A stretch of 64,000 nt of DNA, taken from Paractinoplanes pyxinae (GTDB lineage: Bacteria; Actinomycetota; Actinomycetes; Mycobacteriales; Micromonosporaceae). Positions 32,549 through 40,570 of this stretch are shown in pieces. Position 1 is the first letter of the stretch. The number at the start of each line of letters is the position of its first letter. The notes beneath the pieces are model-generated. The model was not told the origin of the DNA, did no database searches, and saw nothing but the letters and a program-made list of their open reading frames with translations. The DNA lies in contig NZ_JAPNTZ010000007.1 in assembly GCF_026626335.1 (NCBI RefSeq), positions 1 to 64,000 on the forward strand. The letters are read 5' to 3'. A program made the translations under genes and the position numbers.

Positions 32549-33374
32549 GCTCCCGCACCACGCGGCGATACGACAGCAGGGCCTCACCCTCACCGGTGAG
32601 GCCCTCGGTCGTTTCCAGCCAGCCTTTGCTCGCGTTGTCGCGCAGGAACACGCGCGCCACCGCGGCCAGCCGGCCCACGAGCAGCGGCATGTCCGCTTTC
32701 GCGACGGGCTCCGAGACCACCAGCAGGCCGACGTCGTGCACGTCGGCCAGGGTCTCGACGTTTCCCTCCCGCACCTCGGCCACCTCGGTGAGCTGATGGG
32801 TGGCGAGTGTCTTGCGCAGGCGGCGTCCGTCCGGGGCGAGCGAGACGATCCGGCCGCCGGATTCCTCGAGCGCGTAAGCCATCCAGACCGTCCCGGCGCC
32901 GCCGCCGATCTCGAGCACGAGCCGCGGCCGCCGGGTGCGGATCAGGTGCAGCACGTCGAGCAGGTCGGCTGCCCCGTCCGTGGGCGGCATCGGGGCGCGC
33001 GGCTTGACCTGCTGGAAAAGCTGCACAATCGTTTCGACAGCCCGGGTCTGAGCGCCGATCCGGTCGGCCACCTCGCCGTGCCGGTCCCCCGAATGCAGCA
33101 GCAACTCCTCCAGGGCGGCGAGCAGCCGGCGCTGGGTGTGGTCGAGGACCGTACGGGCGTCGGTCTGCTGGCGGCGCTGGATCCGCTGCAGCCCGGAGAG
33201 CCGGCGGGCCAGCAGCAACAGCCCGGCGAAGAGGATCGTGAAGAAGACGGCAAGCAGGGTGAGGGCCAGGCCGACGTTGCCGGAGAGCGCGGCCGCTGCC
33301 ACCGCCACACAGAGCACACAGGCCCCGGAGGCCGACACAACCTGACGGCGGGTCAGGCTCCGCAACCGGCGCAT
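32526..33374 (-). CDS. Membrane-anchored coiled-coil methyltransferase (copy 1)
   Basis: 282 residues. Two hydrophobic segments near the N-terminus (SGACVLCVAVAAAALSG and LALTLLAVFFTILFAGLLLL), then a coiled-coil-like stretch (about 65–115), the joint KPRAPMPPTDG, and a class I SAM-binding fold with VLEIGGGAGTVWMAYAL and GRIVSLAPD. The paralogue at 39520–40539 has the same order of parts, including the QLF/PRAPMP joint. Acceptor unknown; methylation of a sugar in the surface glycan is inferred from the neighbours. ATG 33374 has GGAGGAG just upstream. Confidence 0.82.
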   Translation of the reverse strand: MRRLRSLTRRQVVSASGACVLCVAVAAAALSGNVGLALTLLAVFFTILFAGLLLLARRLSGLQRIQRRQQTDARTVLDHTQRRLLAALEELLLHSGDRHGEVADRIGAQTRAVETIVQLFQQVKPRAPMPPTDGAADLLDVLHLIRTRRPRLVLEIGGGAGTVWMAYALEESGGRIVSLAPDGRRLRKTLATHQLTEVAEVREGNVETLADVHDVGLLVVSEPVAKADMPLLVGRLAAVARVFLRDNASKGWLETTEGLTGEGEALLSYRRVVRELSNRSPA

Positions 33375-33426
33375 CAACTCTCCTCCAGCTCGGCCCGCTC
33401 CACGATCAAGAGAAACGCGGGCGGGG

Positions 33427-35013
33427 TCAGCCGGTTACGCCCGGGCAGAAGGCGACGTCCGCGCGTTGCCGGGCCGCCGTTTCGAGCGACTCGTCGAACC
33501 GGCGCACCGAGAAGGGCGAGTTCCCGGGCAGCTTCACGAATTCGGACCGCAGGGCGCAGCGGCGGGCGGCGCCGTCGGGGCTCGGATCGAAGTCGGCCAT
33601 CTCGACCGCGACCCGGTCGGCCAGGCGGGCGGCCGGGCTGGTCATGGCGATGTCACGCTGCCGCTTGTTGGCCGCCGCCGACACCGTTGCCGCCAGCGCG
33701 AAGAGCACGATCGCCGCAACGAGAACGGGTGCGGCCCACCGCCGTACGAAATGAATCAGCGCCACCATCAGCAGCGCCCCCGCCGTCGTGGTCACCGACG
33801 AATCACGCCAGCCGTACCCCCACCGCCCCGAGGCCACCAGCTGCTGCACGTCGGCGTTGAGCGAACCCATTGCCGCCCCCAGCAACACCAACGTCCCCGC
33901 GGTCAGGGCCAGCGCCAGCGCGTGCCGCCGGCCCACCTGCGACAGCCGCGGCCGATCCCGGATCGCCTGCCACGCCAGCCACCCGATCACCACCAGCGCG
34001 GCGGCCAACACCAGGCCACCCAGCCACGACCCGCGGGGAGCAGCCGCCCTCCACATCAGCGGTGGCAGCCAGTCGATGGCTCGTACGGGAAAAGCGGCTA
34101 ATGTGTCGGGCCCGAACCGGACATCGGAGCCCTTGTAGCAGGTGCCCGCCGAGCAGTAGCGCTGAATCACGACGCGCACGGCGAGGAAGACCGGCAGGAA
34201 ACCCACCCACAGCAACCCCAGCGCCCGAGCCGGCGCGGCCGTGAACACGCGAGCGGGACGCAGGTCGAGCACCAACCATCCCCGGGCCAGCACGGCAGCG
34301 GTCGCCAGCGGCAAGGCCAGATAGGCGATCTCGTTGAAGGCCGCCAGTGCCGCCCCACCCAGCAACAGCAACGGCACCCGCCACAACCGCAGCGGCTTCT
34401 CCGGATCGATCCGGCACATCGCCGCGGTGACCCCGAGCACCAAGGCGGCCGACCCCAGATACAGCCCGCCGAACAACACGATCGGACTGGAACCGCCGGC
34501 GGCGACGAACCCGGCGGCCACCGCGAAGGGCACCACGGCGGCCACAGTGGACGGTGCGCGGCGGAACAACCGGCCGCGGGCCACCACGCTCTCGGCCAGC
34601 AGCACGGCGGCCACGCACAACACCACTGCCGACACGAACGACACCAGGCGGAAGCCGACGTTGACCGGCAGGCCCAGCACCTCGCTCAGCGCGTAGGCGG
34701 CCGTGTCCAACGCCTTCTCGAGCATGCGGCCGAACAGCCGGAAGTTGCCCAGCCGCAGATAGCCGGGCAGCGAGTCGACCGTGTGCGGCGCGATCCGCAG
34801 CGGGTCGTCGCGGAACATCCCGCCGTGCCAGTAGAGGTTGAACCGGTGGTCGCGGCTCGGCGCCAGCGCGATCAGGGGCGCCAGCACCGGCAGCGGCACC
34901 AGCACGGCCCGGGTCAGGGCGCGCCGCCACAGCGCCCCGACCGGCGGGCCCTCGACGACGAAGCGCATCCCGGCACGCGGGGCGGCGGGGGCATCGATCG
35001 TCGGGGCGCTCAT
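33427..35013 (-). CDS. Polytopic membrane protein of the glycan island
   Basis: 528 residues with about ten predicted membrane segments (for example FRLVSFVSAVVLCVAAVLLA, VVPFAVAAGFVAAGG, LALALTAGTLVLLGAAMG, AAPVLVAAIVLFALAATVSA) and a soluble C-terminal stretch after about 455 that contains three cysteines. An extracytoplasmic-type loop RDHRFNLYWHGGMFRDDP follows the first segment. This layout resembles GT-C-type transferases or glycan ligases, but no diagnostic motif is recognised. The ATG overlaps the stop of the upstream coiled-coil gene as ATGA, so it is the third gene of that operon. Confidence 0.78.
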   Translation of the reverse strand: MSAPTIDAPAAPRAGMRFVVEGPPVGALWRRALTRAVLVPLPVLAPLIALAPSRDHRFNLYWHGGMFRDDPLRIAPHTVDSLPGYLRLGNFRLFGRMLEKALDTAAYALSEVLGLPVNVGFRLVSFVSAVVLCVAAVLLAESVVARGRLFRRAPSTVAAVVPFAVAAGFVAAGGSSPIVLFGGLYLGSAALVLGVTAAMCRIDPEKPLRLWRVPLLLLGGAALAAFNEIAYLALPLATAAVLARGWLVLDLRPARVFTAAPARALGLLWVGFLPVFLAVRVVIQRYCSAGTCYKGSDVRFGPDTLAAFPVRAIDWLPPLMWRAAAPRGSWLGGLVLAAALVVIGWLAWQAIRDRPRLSQVGRRHALALALTAGTLVLLGAAMGSLNADVQQLVASGRWGYGWRDSSVTTTAGALLMVALIHFVRRWAAPVLVAAIVLFALAATVSAAANKRQRDIAMTSPAARLADRVAVEMADFDPSPDGAARRCALRSEFVKLPGNSPFSVRRFDESLETAARQRADVAFCPGVTG

Positions 35014-35645
35014 GCCGAAGCCAACGACCCCACCCTCCGGTCGGTGACGAGCAGCCGGGCCAGCGTGGGCGGATCCCGGGGGTCGATCACGACGGCGTCG
35101 GCCGCCCGGTGGTCGCGGCACAGCTGGGCCACCCGGCCGGCCAGCAGGGTTTCCCAGTCCGAGCCGGGCTCGTGCCGCGACCAGGTGGCCGGGTCGGGCA
35201 GATACTCGAGGACGACCCCGGGAACCTGCAGGTGGCGCAGCGTCGGCTGGTCGGTGACCACGACCGGCAGGTGGTCGGCCTCGACCAGCACGCGCTGGCG
35301 CAGGGCCCGGATCAGCGTGTGCGCGCCGGGCCGCGAGAGCCCGACCGCCACATAGATCCGGGCCGGCATCGCGGCCGCCCGGGCGCCCGAACGCGGTGCC
35401 GGCGGCCGCCGCAGCTGCCGGGCCACCGCCGGGGCCGCCCGCACCGGGTCGCGGGCCAGGCCGGCCAGCGCCCGGCCCAGGCGGTAGGACCGGCTGCGCC
35501 GCAATGCCAGCACCAGCTCGCGGTTGCGGTCCCGGTCGCGTACGGCGGCGTCGCGTTCGTCCTCGACACAGCGCAACCGTCCGGTCAAGGTGGCCACTTC
35601 CCAGCGGGCGACCGCCAGATCGGCCGCGTCCGGTTCATCGAGCAC
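35010..35645 (-). CDS. Coiled-coil protein of the duplicated glycan module (copy 2)
   Basis: 211 residues, GTG start. A charged helical N-terminus (ERDAAVRDRDRNRELVLALRR) and a basic linker precede the same domain as in copy 1: IYVAVGLSRPGAHTLIRALR, EADHLPVVVTDQPTLRHL, GVVLEYLPDPATWSRH, DPRDPPTLARLL. Family not recognised. Its start overlaps the end of the GT-B-like gene by 11 nt and its end overlaps the membrane-protein gene by 4 nt, so the three are one operon. Confidence 0.8.
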   Translation of the reverse strand: MLDEPDAADLAVARWEVATLTGRLRCVEDERDAAVRDRDRNRELVLALRRSRSYRLGRALAGLARDPVRAAPAVARQLRRPPAPRSGARAAAMPARIYVAVGLSRPGAHTLIRALRQRVLVEADHLPVVVTDQPTLRHLQVPGVVLEYLPDPATWSRHEPGSDWETLLAGRVAQLCRDHRAADAVVIDPRDPPTLARLLVTDRRVGSLASA

Positions 35646-37089
35646 TTCCGGCCTCCACTTCGGATCGTCGCGGACAGAACCCGGCCAGCCAGGCGGCGGC
35701 GTCGGCGGCCCCGTTGCCGAACGCCACCTCGGCGCAGCGGCGGCTCAAGGCCTCCCGGGCGGCCGGATCGGCCAGCCGTTCGAGCGCGGCCGCGGCCGCC
35801 TCGTCGTCGGTGGCGCAGACGGCCACCCCGGCCGCCGCCGCGAACCGGGCCCGGGTCAGCTCGTCGTCGGCCGCGGACGGGTCGGGCACGAAGACCGTCG
35901 GCACGCGGGCGCCGATCAGCTCGTGGAAGCTCGTGTAACCGGCCCGCGAGACGGCCAGCGCCACGTGGCCCAGCTCATGTGGCCCGGCCTCGACCACCGT
36001 GAAGCCGGGCAGGGTGGCTTCGACGCCGCGGCAGAGCAGGGTCGGCTCGGTGGCGCGGCGGGGACGCGGCGCCGGCAGTTCGGTGATCGGGTCGACCGTG
36101 CTCACTCCGGCCCGGGCGGTGGTGGTCCAGCCCTCGTCCCCGGCCGCGGCGAACTCGCCCGGTTCGAGGATGCCGGCGAAGAGCGCGCCGCGGGCCGCCC
36201 ACTGGCCGCCGGTGCCGCGCCGCCACATGGCCGGGCGCAGCCACAGCCAGCGCGGGCCGGGGTGCTCGCCGATCGCGGCGGCGATGCCGTCGTGCGGCAC
36301 CCCGCCGACCAGGACGGCCTGGGGACCGTAGAGCTGGATCAGGTGCCGCAGGCGGTCGCGCACGAAGCCGGTCCAGCGGTCGTCGGCCACGCCGAGCTCG
36401 GCCGCGGCCGGCAAGTACTCGGTGAGCAGGCCGGCCGCGTGGGCGTCGGCCAGCCCGGCCGATCCGGCGACGACGACCGCCTCGAGGTCGCCGGGCAGGT
36501 GGCGGGCGATGGCCCGGAACCGCGCGATGTCGTCCCCCACCAGCAGCACATGCCGGGTCGGACGGGCCTTCCGAACAGAAGACGTCGTCACCACGCCACG
36601 GCTGAGCACGCCCAGGGAGGCCAGCCGGGCGATGTGCGAACCGCTGTCGTGCCAGTCGGTCGCGGGCAGCACCGCACCCGGCAACTGCGCGCGCACCTCG
36701 GGGCCGGCCGGCGCCCACACCACGTCCGGGCCGAGGTGCCGCTGCACGCGCGTACGGACCTCGGCGAAGTCGGCCGGCGGCTCGTCGAGCACCACGATCG
36801 TGTGCAGGGCGTGCACCCGCGGCTTCCCGGTGACCACCTGCGGCCGGCGGATCAGCAGCACCCGCGCCGCGAGCTCGGGCTCGTCGTCGTGGGCCAGGTC
36901 GGCCAGCCCTTCGCGCAGGCAGGCGGCGACCCGGCGGTCGAAGGGGCGGGTGTGCGGTACGTCGTCGGCCGGCACGTGGATCAGCACGGTGGTCAGCCCG
37001 GCCGCCGCCTGCGCCCGGACCTCGGCGACGAGGCTCGCCGCGCTGCCGCCGGTGTGCCGCAGATCGGACAGGTGAGCGACGTCGTACAC
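35635..37089 (-). CDS. GT-B-like glycosyltransferase of the duplicated module (copy 2)
   Basis: 484 residues, GTG start. The N-terminal domain opens YDVAHLSDLRHTGGSAASLV and continues EVRAQAAAGLTTVLIHVP, matching copy 1 (EVRAQADAALSTVLVHVP). The middle has ARHVLLVGDDIARFRAIARH-like Rossmann sequence; the C-terminal part GYTSFHELIGARVPTVFVPD and DELTRARFAAAAGVAV resembles the donor-binding half of MurG/UGT-type GT-B enzymes. First gene of the 37089→33427 operon and divergent from the 37178 giant. Donor and acceptor unknown. Confidence 0.8.
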   Translation of the reverse strand: MYDVAHLSDLRHTGGSAASLVAEVRAQAAAGLTTVLIHVPADDVPHTRPFDRRVAACLREGLADLAHDDEPELAARVLLIRRPQVVTGKPRVHALHTIVVLDEPPADFAEVRTRVQRHLGPDVVWAPAGPEVRAQLPGAVLPATDWHDSGSHIARLASLGVLSRGVVTTSSVRKARPTRHVLLVGDDIARFRAIARHLPGDLEAVVVAGSAGLADAHAAGLLTEYLPAAAELGVADDRWTGFVRDRLRHLIQLYGPQAVLVGGVPHDGIAAAIGEHPGPRWLWLRPAMWRRGTGGQWAARGALFAGILEPGEFAAAGDEGWTTTARAGVSTVDPITELPAPRPRRATEPTLLCRGVEATLPGFTVVEAGPHELGHVALAVSRAGYTSFHELIGARVPTVFVPDPSAADDELTRARFAAAAGVAVCATDDEAAAAALERLADPAAREALSRRCAEVAFGNGAADAAAWLAGFCPRRSEVEAGSAR

Positions 37090-37177
37090 GGCTTGGTCAA
37101 CGACATTGTTAACCGGGCGATACGGACAATTCGCCCGAGTCGTTGATCACCTGGAAATGCTCTCACCGAGGGGGACC
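37090..37177. promoter_or_regulatory. Divergent promoter region with two inverted repeats
   Basis: CGGGCGA and its exact complement TCGCCCG (37114–37120, 37131–37137) flank TACGGACAAT. Just before it GGTCAAC…GTTAACC (37095–37114, one mismatch) forms a second palindrome. Both lie between divergent glycosyltransferase genes and could be operators shared by the two. Confidence 0.4.
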
Positions 37178-39346
37178 ATGCGCGCCACCGGACCTCACCC
37201 GCTCGCCGTCGCGGCTCTGCAGGCCCGGTCGATCGCGGCCCGGCAACCTCTGGCCGACATCGCCACCGATCCGTGGACCATCGGCGAACTGGCCCGCGTG
37301 ATCGCCGTGCAGAACCTGCGCCCGGGCGACCTGACCGAGGCCCTCGACCTGCTCGGCGGTCTGCGCGAGATCGCCGATGTCCATCAAGGACTGCACTGCC
37401 AGATCGCGTACGTGTCGGGCGACCACGCCCTGACCCGGGCCCTGCTGGACGCGTACGACCAGGTGCCCGATCCGGTGCGGGCGGCGCTGGCCGTCGACCT
37501 CGGTGACGCGCCCCTGGCCGGGCTGCTGCCGTCGCCGAAGGTGCACGTGCCGGACGGTCCGGGCGAGCCGTTCGACCGGGTCACCACCGGGCCGGTGCAG
37601 CGCCGCGGCCACGACCGCCGGATCACCACCGTCGTCACCACCGCCCAGCCCGGCTCGACACTGCTCACCGCGGTGCGCTCGCTGACCCGGCAGAGCTGGA
37701 CCAACCACGAGATCCTGGTCGTCGACGACGGGTCGTCGACCGAGTTCGAGCCGGCGCTGCGGGCGGCGGCCGACCTCGACCCGCGCGTGCGGGTGATCCG
37801 CATGGTCGCTCCCGGCGGACCGTTCGTCGCGCGCAACGCCGGGCTGGACGCGGCCACCGGCGACTTCGTGACGTTCCAGGACGCGGACGGCTGGTCCCAC
37901 CCGCTGCGGCTGGAACGCCAGGTCACGCCCCTGCTGGCCGACGAGCGGCTGTTCGCGACCACGTCGACGGCCCTGGTGGTGACAGCCGATCTGGTGGTCA
38001 CCCGGCCCGGCCGCACGTCGCTGAACGCGGCCGACCCCTCGTCGCTGATGCTGCGTCGCCCGGTCGCGGCCCGGGTCGGTCACTTCGATCCCGTACGGGC
38101 GGGAGCCGACCTGGAGTACGCCGAGCGCGCCCGATCCGTGCTCGGCCCGGCCGCCCTGCACGAGCTCGACGGCCCACCGCTGGCCCTCACCCGGCTCGGC
38201 GACCGGCCCGGCTGCCTGCGCTCCTACATCTCGGCCTTCCGCCGCTGGCACGTCCACGTGCGCGAGGGCCGCGAGCCGGCCACCCGGCCGAGGGCCTTCG
38301 CCGCCCCGCGCCGGCTGCGTGGCGAGACCGGCGCCCGCGCGTACGACGTCGTGCTGGCCGGCGACTGGACCACGGCCGGCGGGGCCGGCGCCGCCGGGAT
38401 CGGGCAGTTGCAAGCGCTGGCCGCCCGTCGCCAGCGGGCGGCCCTGCTGCACCTGGACGACCTGGCCAACCTGCGCGAGGGACCGCGCGATCTCGACCCG
38501 GCGGTCCAGGAGCTGATCAACAACGGCGACCTGACCCAGATCGAGCTGACCGACGACGCGCGGGCCCGGCTGGTGGTGGCCCGCTCGGCCCGGGTGCTGA
38601 GGTACGCCCCGGAAGGTCCCACCGGTGTGCGGGCCCAGCGGGTGCTGATCGAGGACGCCGTGGCCGATCCGGCGGCGGCCGCCGCGGCCAAGCGGTTGTT
38701 CGGCCAGTGGCCGCTCTGGACCCCGGCCGGCCCGGACGGCCGCCGCCGGCTGACCACCGGGACCGACGTCACCGTGGCCCGGCTCGACCTGCCCAGCACG
38801 CTCGACGCCGGGCAGTGGCGGCTCGACCGGCGCGGCCCGCGGGCCGACCGTCCGGTGGTGGGCCGGCACTGCCGCGGCGGCCCGGCCGAGTGGCGGCGGC
38901 TGCGCGAGGAGGTGCCCGAGACCGGGCGCCTGGACGTGCGCCTGCTCGACGCGGCCGGCAGCGCGGACCGCTCGTTCGGGCGGTTCGGGCCGCCGCGCAG
39001 CTGGCTGGTCTACGGCCCGGGCGAGGTGAGCCTGCGTTCGTTCCTGGGCCAGATCGACTTCTACCTGCACCTGCCGCCCGACGACGAGCCCGCCGACCCG
39101 GGGCCGGACGTGCTCACGGCTCTGGCCGCGGGCTGCGTGGCTGTGCTGCCTTACCGCTACTCGGCCGCCTTCGGGGACGCCGCGGTCTACTGCACGCCGG
39201 AGGAAGTGCCGGACACCGTGCGCCTGCTGCACGCCAACCGCCGGGCCCTGCGCGACCAGTCGGCCCGCGGCGCCGAGTACGTCCGCCGCCACCACACCCA
39301 CGCCTTGTACGCGGAACGGGTGTCCCACCTGGCAACCCAAGGGTGA
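37178..39346 (+). CDS. Giant glycosyltransferase: GT2 plus GT-B-like halves (copy 1)
   Basis: 722 residues. After a helical N-terminus of about 140 residues comes a GT2 GT-A domain: TTVVTTAQPGSTLLTAVRSL, EILVVDDGSSTEFEP, FVARNAGLDAATGDFVTFQD followed by ADGWSHP (DxD). From about residue 388 a second part starts AYDVVLAGDWTTAGGAGAAG, the opening also seen in the 408- and 484-residue proteins, and ends with a GT-B-like donor half (LTALAAGCVAVLPYRYS, AAVYCTPEEVPDTVRLLH). No signal peptide or membrane segment. An AGGGGG site directly before ATG 37178 fixes the start. The paralogue at 40571–42991 matches over the full length. Confidence 0.85.
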   Translation: MRATGPHPLAVAALQARSIAARQPLADIATDPWTIGELARVIAVQNLRPGDLTEALDLLGGLREIADVHQGLHCQIAYVSGDHALTRALLDAYDQVPDPVRAALAVDLGDAPLAGLLPSPKVHVPDGPGEPFDRVTTGPVQRRGHDRRITTVVTTAQPGSTLLTAVRSLTRQSWTNHEILVVDDGSSTEFEPALRAAADLDPRVRVIRMVAPGGPFVARNAGLDAATGDFVTFQDADGWSHPLRLERQVTPLLADERLFATTSTALVVTADLVVTRPGRTSLNAADPSSLMLRRPVAARVGHFDPVRAGADLEYAERARSVLGPAALHELDGPPLALTRLGDRPGCLRSYISAFRRWHVHVREGREPATRPRAFAAPRRLRGETGARAYDVVLAGDWTTAGGAGAAGIGQLQALAARRQRAALLHLDDLANLREGPRDLDPAVQELINNGDLTQIELTDDARARLVVARSARVLRYAPEGPTGVRAQRVLIEDAVADPAAAAAAKRLFGQWPLWTPAGPDGRRRLTTGTDVTVARLDLPSTLDAGQWRLDRRGPRADRPVVGRHCRGGPAEWRRLREEVPETGRLDVRLLDAAGSADRSFGRFGPPRSWLVYGPGEVSLRSFLGQIDFYLHLPPDDEPADPGPDVLTALAAGCVAVLPYRYSAAFGDAAVYCTPEEVPDTVRLLHANRRALRDQSARGAEYVRRHHTHALYAERVSHLATQG

Positions 39347-39424
39347 CCACTTGGCACCCGGCGAATCGTCAACCCGCTCCCGCTGCGACCGATTCCTAAG
39401 GGCACAAGCAACACAGAAAAGTTT

Positions 39425-39512
39425 CGAGGCGGCCCCCGCCGCCTCGTATGCGGGACGCACCCTTCCCCCACCCCGCGTACCGCTGCCCCGCCGTCCCCCG
39501 CGGCGGGGCAGC
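39425..39512. terminator. Two hairpins between convergent genes, bidirectional terminator
   Basis: CGAGGCGGC-CCCC-GCCGCCTCG (39425–39446, 9 bp) and GCTGCCCCGCCG-7 nt-CGGCGGGGCAGC (39482–39512, 12 bp), both perfect. They lie between a rightward and a leftward gene and the second is followed by AGTATTTC. Confidence 0.75.
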
Positions 39513-39519
39513 AGTATTT

Positions 39520-40539
39520 CTACGCCGTGGTGGCCGCCGCCGCCTGCGGATGCGTGAGCGCGGTCCACTTGCCCGAGAGCTGCCGCCGCACGGTCAGACC
39601 GAAGCCGCCACCCTGCCGGGGCGCCACCCGGGCCGGCTCGTCGTCGACCACCACGGCCGCGGCCGGGGCCAACCGGCGGCCCAGCACGTGCAGGGCCGGG
39701 GCCAGCGGATCCGGCGCGGCCGGGGTCAGCGTCCCGTCCACCACCAGCAGGTCGATGTCGGCCAGCCCGGCCAGGGCGTCCACGTCGTACCAGTCGGCCG
39801 TCCGCCCGTCGACCGTCAGCCCGGCCAGCGGAACGTGCCGCACCTCGACCCCGCCCAGCCCGTGCTCGGCCACCCGCGCCCGCACCCGGGCCGCCCGGTC
39901 CTCGTCGTGGTCCACGGCCACCAGCCGCCCGCCACCCGAGGCGAGCGCGTACCCGAGCCAGACCGTCGACGGCCCGCAGCCCAGCGCCACCGTCAGCCCC
40001 GGGCGCCGCTCGCGGGCGACGTGCACCAGCCCCAGCAGGTCGGTCGGGTGCAGGATGCCACCGGTCGGCATCGGCGCCCGCGGCACGACCGCCCGGAACA
40101 GCTGGAACATCGCCTCGATCTCACGACTCTGCTCACGCAACAGCAGTTCGGCGCCCCGGGTGGTGAGGCGTTCGGCGCGGGCCATGGCCTCGCTCAGCTC
40201 CAGGTGCCGGTCGCCCGCCGCCAGCCGTTCCTTCTCGACCGCCGCCACGACCCGGCGTTGCAGCTGGTCGACGGTGCCACGCAACTCGCGTACGGCGTCC
40301 TGGTTGGCCCGATGCAGCCGGGCCAGCCGCCGCGACAGGTGGACCACCCCGGCCAGCACGGCCGCCAGCAGCAGCGCGACCAGGCAGGTGGCCACCGCGG
40401 CCTGCCCGGCCACCGAGGCGATCGCCACGCCCGCTGCCACCGCCAGACCGATCGCCAGGCCGGCGAGCTGACGGCGGGACGCCCCGCGCAGCCGCCGGAG
40501 GACGGTCCGGGCGATCCTGAACAGCCTGGTCATGCGCAC
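39520..40539 (-). CDS. Membrane-anchored coiled-coil methyltransferase (copy 2)
   Basis: 339 residues, GTG start (ATG 40533 also possible). Two membrane segments (LAGLAIGLAVAAGVAIASVA, ATCLVALLLAAVLAGVVHL), a long coiled coil (about 70–150: AVRELRGTVDQLQRRVVAAV), the joint VPRAPMPTGG, then a class I methyltransferase with VALGCGPSTVWLGYALASGG, RLVAVDHDEDRAARVRAR and DIDLLVVDGTL. More conventional SAM motifs than copy 1. It follows the 806-residue glycosyltransferase by 31 nt on the same strand, which suggests methylation of that enzyme's product, possibly as a chain cap. That role is inference. Confidence 0.84.
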   Translation of the reverse strand: MRMTRLFRIARTVLRRLRGASRRQLAGLAIGLAVAAGVAIASVAGQAAVATCLVALLLAAVLAGVVHLSRRLARLHRANQDAVRELRGTVDQLQRRVVAAVEKERLAAGDRHLELSEAMARAERLTTRGAELLLREQSREIEAMFQLFRAVVPRAPMPTGGILHPTDLLGLVHVARERRPGLTVALGCGPSTVWLGYALASGGGRLVAVDHDEDRAARVRARVAEHGLGGVEVRHVPLAGLTVDGRTADWYDVDALAGLADIDLLVVDGTLTPAAPDPLAPALHVLGRRLAPAAAVVVDDEPARVAPRQGGGFGLTVRRQLSGKWTALTHPQAAAATTA

Positions 40540-40570
40540 ACCGACCTCAACGGCGGGCCGACCCGGCTCG

